From: an uncultured Bacteroidota bacterium
GTDB taxonomy: Bacteria > Bacteroidota > Bacteroidia > Chitinophagales > Chitinophagaceae
Reading direction: 5' to 3'
DNA: 11,208 nt
Assembly (NCBI GenBank): GCA_903913355.1
Contig: CAIWKU010000055.1
Span: forward strand, 1-11,208
Numbering within the stretch: position 1 is the first letter of the stretch; the number at the start of each line of letters is the position of its first letter. The position numbers and the translations under genes are program-made. Below, piece by piece: positions 7,329-11,208 of this stretch. The notes beneath the pieces were generated by a model. The model was not told where the DNA came from. It saw nothing but the letters and a program-made list of their open reading frames with translations, and did not search any database.

Positions 7329-7360
7329 AAAAACCTCCCCCGATTCCGGGGGAGGTTTTT
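7329..7360 (+). terminator. Strong Rho-independent terminator after the 980-residue receptor gene
   Basis: Arms at 7329-7342 and 7347-7360 are perfect 14-bp complements around the 4-base loop ATTC. The stem has a C/G-rich core (CCTCCCCCG with CGGGGGAGG) and ends in five T residues at 7356-7360, preceded by five A residues on the left arm. It starts 20 bp after the receptor stop codon. The A and T flanks make it potentially active in both directions, but no minus-strand gene converges here. Confidence 0.93.
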
Positions 7361-7380
7361 GCTGAATACCCCTTAACAGT

Positions 7381-7413
7381 TTTGGGTTTATACTTGATAA
7401 TCTTATATTTTTG
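7381..7413 (+). promoter_or_regulatory. Bacteroidota-type promoter of pdhB
   Basis: TTTG at 7381-7384 (-33 element) and TATTTTTG at 7406-7413 (-7 element, full match to TAnnTTTG) are 21 bp apart, inside the 17-23 bp range described for this phylum. Transcription should start near 7418-7421, leaving a short A-rich leader before the ATG at 7437. Placement just after the upstream terminator supports an independent unit. This is the best promoter match in the window. Confidence 0.6.
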
Positions 7414-7436
7414 CTGCTCAATTATAAAAAAATACT

Positions 7437-8423
7437 ATGCGTTCAATAGCTTTCAGAGAGGCTTTGAGAGAAGCCATGAATGAAGAAATGAGAAGAGATG
7501 ACAGGGTTTTTCTCATGGGGGAAGAAGTAGCAGAATACAATGGTGCCTATAAAGTGAGCCAGGGTATGTTGGCTGAATTCGGTCCCAAACGTGTAATCGA
7601 TACCCCTATCACAGAACTGGGCTTTGCTGCAGTAGCTGTGGGTGCAGCCCAAAGCGGGTTAAGACCCGTGGTTGAATTCATGACCTGGAATTTTGCAGTA
7701 TTGGCGATGGACCAGATTTTAAACACCGCTTCCAAAATGCTGGCAATGAGTGGCGGTCAGATTGGCTGTCCGATTGTTTTTCGTGGTCCCAATGGAAGCG
7801 CCGGTCAGTTAGGTGCCCAGCATTCAACCGCTTTTGATAGTTATTATGCCAATATCCCTGGTTTGAAAGTAGTGTCTCCTTCCAACGGATATGATGCAAA
7901 AGGATTGATGAAACAAGCTATCCGCTATGAAGAGGATCCTGTGATTTTTATGGAAAGTGAAGTGATGTATGGCGACAAATCAGATGTTCCGGATGAAGAA
8001 TATTATATCCCATTGGGAAAATCAGATGTAAAGAAACAGGGAAGGGATGTAACCATCGTATCCTATAATAAAATGATGAAAGTGGCACTGGGTGCAGCCG
8101 CCGAGTTGGAAAAAGAAGGGGTTAGCGCAGAAGTCATTGATCTGAGAACCATTCGTCCATTGGACTGGATGACCATCCTGGAAAGTGTAAAGAAAACCAA
8201 TCGCCTGGTAATTGTAGAAGAACAATGGCCATTTGCTTCTATCTCTTCAGAAATCAGTTACCGTATCCAGAAAGAAGGGTTTGATTACCTCGATGCGCCT
8301 ATCAGAAGAATCACCAGTGCAGATGCACCTATGCACTATGCGCCCAATCTTGCAGCCTTAGCCATACCCGATGTGGAGAGAACGGTTAAGCTGGTAAAAG
8401 AGGTGATGTACATGAAAAAATAA
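7437..8423 (+). CDS. pdhB: Pyruvate dehydrogenase E1 component, beta subunit
   Basis: This 328-residue protein is the beta chain of the thiamine-diphosphate-dependent E1 heterotetramer, which decarboxylates pyruvate and acetylates the lipoyl group of E2. Recognisable features are the N-terminal REALREAMNEEM, the cofactor-side motif DTPITELGFAAVAVGAA with Glu60 (equivalent to human E1-beta Glu59), EFMTWNF (80-86), MSGGQIGCPIVFRGPNG (104-120) and AQHS with His129 (equivalent to human His128). The transketolase C-terminal domain begins near 200 (GRDVTIVSYNK) and includes VIDLRTIRPLDW. The close match to PDH-type motifs favours pyruvate over branched-chain 2-oxoacids, though that cannot be excluded. 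The E1-alpha gene is not adjacent: both neighbours are unrelated receptor genes, so subunits must come from separate loci or a distant alpha gene. It has its own promoter and a terminator hairpin behind it. Confidence 0.93.
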   Translation: MRSIAFREALREAMNEEMRRDDRVFLMGEEVAEYNGAYKVSQGMLAEFGPKRVIDTPITELGFAAVAVGAAQSGLRPVVEFMTWNFAVLAMDQILNTASKMLAMSGGQIGCPIVFRGPNGSAGQLGAQHSTAFDSYYANIPGLKVVSPSNGYDAKGLMKQAIRYEEDPVIFMESEVMYGDKSDVPDEEYYIPLGKSDVKKQGRDVTIVSYNKMMKVALGAAAELEKEGVSAEVIDLRTIRPLDWMTILESVKKTNRLVIVEEQWPFASISSEISYRIQKEGFDYLDAPIRRITSADAPMHYAPNLAALAIPDVERTVKLVKEVMYMKK

Positions 8424-8444
8424 ATGGAATAGCACCATACTAGT

Positions 8445-8482
8445 TACATGCGAACCCGGAATATTTCCGGGTTTTGCATGTA
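8445..8482 (+). terminator. Long hairpin terminator after pdhB
   Basis: A perfect 9-bp core (8453-8461 with 8465-8473, GC-rich CCCGG/CCGGG) closes a 3-base loop TAT. It extends through a G-U pair and one bulged T into seven more pairs (8445-8451 with 8476-8482). A TTTT run (8472-8475) directly follows the GC core, which is the usual Rho-independent arrangement if the core alone folds first. It starts 21 bp after the pdhB stop codon. Confidence 0.8.
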
Positions 8483-8555
8483 GGCAGTAAAGAAAAACTT
8501 ACTGGTCAAAGTCAATCTACCCCTTTGGGTATTTTCCCTAATTTTAACAGCAATT

Positions 8556-10625
8556 ATGATGAAAAACTGCCTGCTGTTTTTTCTTGGTTTTTTTTTAGTG
8601 GGTCACCTCTTTTCTCAGGATAGTACCCGACTGCGAGCCGATAGCAGTTTAGGTGATATCCTGGTAACCGCTTTTCAATCTCACCAGCAATGGAAAACAG
8701 TTCCCGCTGCAGTTGCACCCATCAGCTCGCATGATCTGGAGCGATATAGCAATGCCAGCATGCTTCCGGCTTTCAATATTATTCCCGGGGCAAGAATGGA
8801 AGAAAGATCCCCCAACAGTTATCGATTATCGCTCCGTGGCAGTTTATTAAGATCACCATTTGGTATCAGAAATGTGAAAGTGTATTGGAATGATATTCCA
8901 TTAACAGATGGAGGTGGAAATACGTATTTGAATCTGGTGGATATGGCAGAGATTACCAGTGCTGAAATATTAAAAGGTCCCGTTGCAAGTGTATATGGTG
9001 TGGGTACAGGGGGGGCTTTATTATTGAAAACTGATTTACCCTTTTCAGCAAAGCCTCAAAACAACTATACGGTTGGTACCTCTGGTGGTTCCTATGGTTT
9101 ATTCAGCGAACAGGCTGGTTGGGAATACAGGCAAAAGCAATTATCAACTTCCCTCCAGCAAATACATCAGCAATCTGATGGATATAGACAGGAGACTGCT
9201 TCGCGAAAAGATATTATCAAATGGCAACTCAATCACCAATGGAAATCGCAGCAGTTGCAGGTACTGGTATTTTATACCGATTTGTTTTACCAAACTCCCG
9301 GCGGTATTACCCTGGCACAAATGCAACTCAATCCGAAACTGGCCCGCTTAGCCAGTGGAAGCATACCCGCAGCCATTCAGCAAAAAGCAGCTATTTATAA
9401 CAAAACAATTTTCGGAGCCATTCACCACGAAACAGACCTTGGTAAACTGTTTACCCTGAAATCTTTCGTGATGAATAACCATACTTCTTTTGATAACCCC
9501 TATCTCACAGATTACGAGAAACGTTCAGAAGATAATACGGGTATAGGAACCAGCCTCACCTTGCATACGCAAACAGCCCATACCAGCTTTCAATGGATCA
9601 ATGGCGCAGAGTGGCTGTACAATCATGCACTCACAACAGATTATGGTAATCGTGCCGGGGTGCCTGATACGGTTCAATTCACTGATAATATCTATGCGAA
9701 CCAATGGTTTGCTTTTTCACAGGCCCAACTCGTTATCAATCAAAAATGGAATATTACCGCAGGGATGAGTTTCAATAACCAATCCTATCGGTACAAACGT
9801 TTAACCGATCTCAGTTCGAATTATGTAGATAGAAATATCAATGCTGTATTTACACCACGCCTGGCAGTTTTGTACAGATTGCAAACAGATGTTTCTGCAT
9901 ATGCAATGGTTGCGAAAGGATTTTCTCCGCCGGCATTGGCAGAACTCCGGCCAACCGATGGTAACTATTATGGTAACCTGAATGCCGAATATGGATGGAA
10001 TTATGAAACCGGTATCAAGGGCATGCTGCTAAACAGGCAACTAGAATTTGATATAGCTGTGTATTATTTTGCATTGAAAGATGCCATTGTACAAAGAAGT
10101 AATGCTGCAGGTGCGCTCTATTATGTAAATGCAGGGGGTACCATTGAAAAAGGAATCGAATCCCTGGTAAGATACCAGTTTGTAAAAAGACCCTCACATT
10201 TTTTTAAGAGTTGCAAACTTTGGAGCAGCTATACCTATCAACCCTATCGCTTCGATAATTATCAACAGGATGGAATTAATTACTCAGGTAATGCCGTTAC
10301 GGGCGTTCCGCGAAATACCTGGGTTTCAGGAATTGATATGGAAACGGTGAAAGGGTATTATTTGAACCTGTCCGTCAACAGCACTTCTTCGATTCCATTA
10401 ACCGATGCAAATGATGCCTATGCTGCTGCTTACCAGTTGGTTCAGATGAAATGGGGATACAGAGCTAACCAAAAAGCGAACAGGGTTCATATATTTATGG
10501 GAATTGATAATTTACTCAACCAGGTATATAGTCTGGGTAATGATATCAACGCTGCCGCAAAAAGATATTATAACCCGGCAACCGGAAGAAATTTTTTTGC
10601 AGGAATCCAGTATCAGATTCATTGA
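8556..10625 (+). CDS. TonB-dependent outer-membrane receptor (FecA/siderophore-like class)
   Basis: This 689-residue receptor lacks the carboxypeptidase-D-like extension and has the size of classical iron-complex or vitamin receptors. A Phe/Leu-rich signal peptide covers residues 1-20 (cleavage before Gln21). A TonB-box-like LGDILVTAF follows (32-40), then the plug (about 46-160) with LSLRGSLLRSPFGIRNVKVY, DIPLTDGGGNT, ILKGPVASVYGVGTGGALLL, then the barrel. GFSPPALAELRP (about residues 455-466) is a typical barrel segment, and DNLLNQVYSLGN lies near the end. The last residue is His, unlike the usual aromatic end. The start has two tandem ATGs (8556, 8559) that cannot be separated. The 132-bp gap before it holds the pdhB terminator; a small TACCC/GGGTA hairpin (8518-8531) precedes the start. 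The codons hold homopolymers T6 (8577-8582), T9 (8588-8596) and G7 (9009-9015). Substrate unknown; iron-complex uptake is a guess. Confidence 0.88.
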   Translation: MMKNCLLFFLGFFLVGHLFSQDSTRLRADSSLGDILVTAFQSHQQWKTVPAAVAPISSHDLERYSNASMLPAFNIIPGARMEERSPNSYRLSLRGSLLRSPFGIRNVKVYWNDIPLTDGGGNTYLNLVDMAEITSAEILKGPVASVYGVGTGGALLLKTDLPFSAKPQNNYTVGTSGGSYGLFSEQAGWEYRQKQLSTSLQQIHQQSDGYRQETASRKDIIKWQLNHQWKSQQLQVLVFYTDLFYQTPGGITLAQMQLNPKLARLASGSIPAAIQQKAAIYNKTIFGAIHHETDLGKLFTLKSFVMNNHTSFDNPYLTDYEKRSEDNTGIGTSLTLHTQTAHTSFQWINGAEWLYNHALTTDYGNRAGVPDTVQFTDNIYANQWFAFSQAQLVINQKWNITAGMSFNNQSYRYKRLTDLSSNYVDRNINAVFTPRLAVLYRLQTDVSAYAMVAKGFSPPALAELRPTDGNYYGNLNAEYGWNYETGIKGMLLNRQLEFDIAVYYFALKDAIVQRSNAAGALYYVNAGGTIEKGIESLVRYQFVKRPSHFFKSCKLWSSYTYQPYRFDNYQQDGINYSGNAVTGVPRNTWVSGIDMETVKGYYLNLSVNSTSSIPLTDANDAYAAAYQLVQMKWGYRANQKANRVHIFMGIDNLLNQVYSLGNDINAAAKRYYNPATGRNFFAGIQYQIH
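8588..8596 (+). repeat. T9 homopolymer in signal-peptide codons (possible slippage site)
   Basis: Nine T residues cover receptor codons 11-14 (Gly-Phe-Phe-Leu). By hand translation, losing one T gives an immediate TAG at 8596-8598 (original coordinates), and gaining one T gives a TAG about a dozen codons later. Either slip would switch the receptor off. A T6 run lies just upstream at 8577-8582. Phe-rich signal peptides in AT-rich genomes can produce such runs by chance. Confidence 0.5.
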
Positions 10626-10693
10626 GTCAAACAAAATCTCCGATAATAAATTCTTCCCCCATATCTTGTTATCTTAGCAGTAAATAATGCAGT

Positions 10694-11208
10694 ATGCCGA
10701 ATATCCTGATAATTGATGATGAAAGATCGATCCGGAATGTGTTAAAAGATATCCTTGCCAATGAAGGATTTACGGTTGAAGAAGCCACGGATGGAGAAGA
10801 GGGTCTGCAAAAATTTCAATCCGGAAATTTTGATGTCATTCTTTGCGATATTAAAATGCCCAGGATTGATGGGATTGAGTTTCTCCAAAAAGTAATGGCA
10901 ACCGGTACTGAAGTGCCGGTGATTATGATCAGCGGTCATGGCAATATTGAAACCGCGGTAGACGCTGTAAAAAAAGGAGCATTTGATTATATCGCCAAGC
11001 CTCCCGATCTCAATAGATTACTCATTACTATTCGCAATGCCTTGGATAAAACCGTATTGGTAAAAGAAACCAAAATCTTAAAACGGAAAGTATCCAGGGT
11101 GCAGGAAATGATTGGTGAAAGCGAAGCCATTCGTAAAATAAAAGATACCATTGATAAAGTGGCCCCTACGGAGGCAAGGGTATTGGTAACCGGTGAGAAC
11201 GGTAGTGG
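10694..11208 (+). CDS. Sigma-54-dependent (NtrC/AtoC-family) response regulator, N-terminal part
   Basis: The frame opens at ATG 10694 and runs off the right edge after 171 full codons with no stop. Residues 1-118 form a receiver domain: acidic pair Asp8-Asp9 in LIIDDE, phosphoacceptor Asp52 in CDIKMP, Ser80 in MISGHG and Lys102 in AKPPD. After a short linker, MIGESEAIRKIKDTIDKVAP begins the AAA+ sigma-54-interaction domain, and the edge cuts the Walker A motif (GENGSG, cf. the usual GETGTGKE). The missing part should hold the rest of the ATPase domain, with its sigma-54 contact loop, and a Fis-type helix-turn-helix. It should activate RNA polymerase-sigma-54 on phosphorylation. Its kinase is not visible. 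It starts 68 bp after the receptor gene with no clear terminator between, so co-transcription is possible but unproven. No Shine-Dalgarno sequence precedes the ATG. Confidence 0.92.
   Translation, partial: MPNILIIDDERSIRNVLKDILANEGFTVEEATDGEEGLQKFQSGNFDVILCDIKMPRIDGIEFLQKVMATGTEVPVIMISGHGNIETAVDAVKKGAFDYIAKPPDLNRLLITIRNALDKTVLVKETKILKRKVSRVQEMIGESEAIRKIKDTIDKVAPTEARVLVTGENGS

Noticed and set aside
8518..8535. Small TACCC/GGGTA hairpin followed by TTTT as an attenuator of the second receptor gene
   Set aside because: The stem is only five pairs and a T4 follows in AT-rich sequence, so it is too weak to call as a separate feature.
1..11208. Mobile element, defence system, CRISPR array or tRNA gene
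   Set aside because: No transposase, integrase, toxin-antitoxin, nuclease, spaced repeats or tRNA-like fold was seen on either strand. Nearly all the sequence is explained by the listed genes.

Overview
The window looks like ordinary chromosome from a member of the Bacteroidota, probably of the Chitinophagaceae/Sphingobacteria type. This placement is inferred from three things. There are three TonB-dependent outer-membrane receptors, one with an N-terminal carboxypeptidase-D-like domain. Most start codons lack a Shine-Dalgarno sequence. At least one good promoter match follows the Bacteroidota pattern (TTTG, then TAnnTTTG). Base composition is moderately AT-rich and looks even. I see no mobile elements, tRNA, rRNA or CRISPR arrays.

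Layout. Positions 2-490 hold the C-terminal end of a TonB-dependent receptor that enters from the left. A 48-bp gap with a hairpin follows. Then comes a tightly overlapping three-gene ABC importer (539-3225, +): lipoprotein binding protein, FecCD-type permease and ATPase. The binding protein carries the tyrosine-containing motif of the ShuT/PhuT/HmuT heme-binding proteins, so I call the cassette hmuTUV. Together with the receptor it forms a plausible route for heme: receptor across the outer membrane, HmuT in the periplasm, HmuUV across the inner membrane. purC (SAICAR synthase) lies convergently on the minus strand (3303-4235). Divergent from purC is a large solitary TonB-dependent receptor (4366-7308) that ends at a textbook terminator (7329-7360). 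Next is pdhB, the E1-beta subunit of pyruvate dehydrogenase (7437-8423), with its own promoter and a strong hairpin behind it (8445-8482). A second complete receptor (8556-10625), shorter and without the N-terminal extension, follows. The window closes with the first 171 codons of an NtrC-family (sigma-54-dependent) response regulator (10694 to the right edge).

How the genes relate. Only the heme cassette is a clear operon. The other genes appear to be single transcription units, with housekeeping genes (purC, pdhB) interleaved between nutrient-uptake receptors. The partner of the response regulator and the rest of its gene lie outside the window.

I did not find a convincing undescribed system. 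The points most worth a second look are: a T9 tract in the signal-peptide codons of the 8556-10625 receptor, where any one-base slip truncates the protein; an alanine-rich insert with an internal repeat in the 980-residue receptor; a strong Shine-Dalgarno sequence found only at the coupled hmuU/hmuV junction; and the hairpin between the partial receptor and hmuT.
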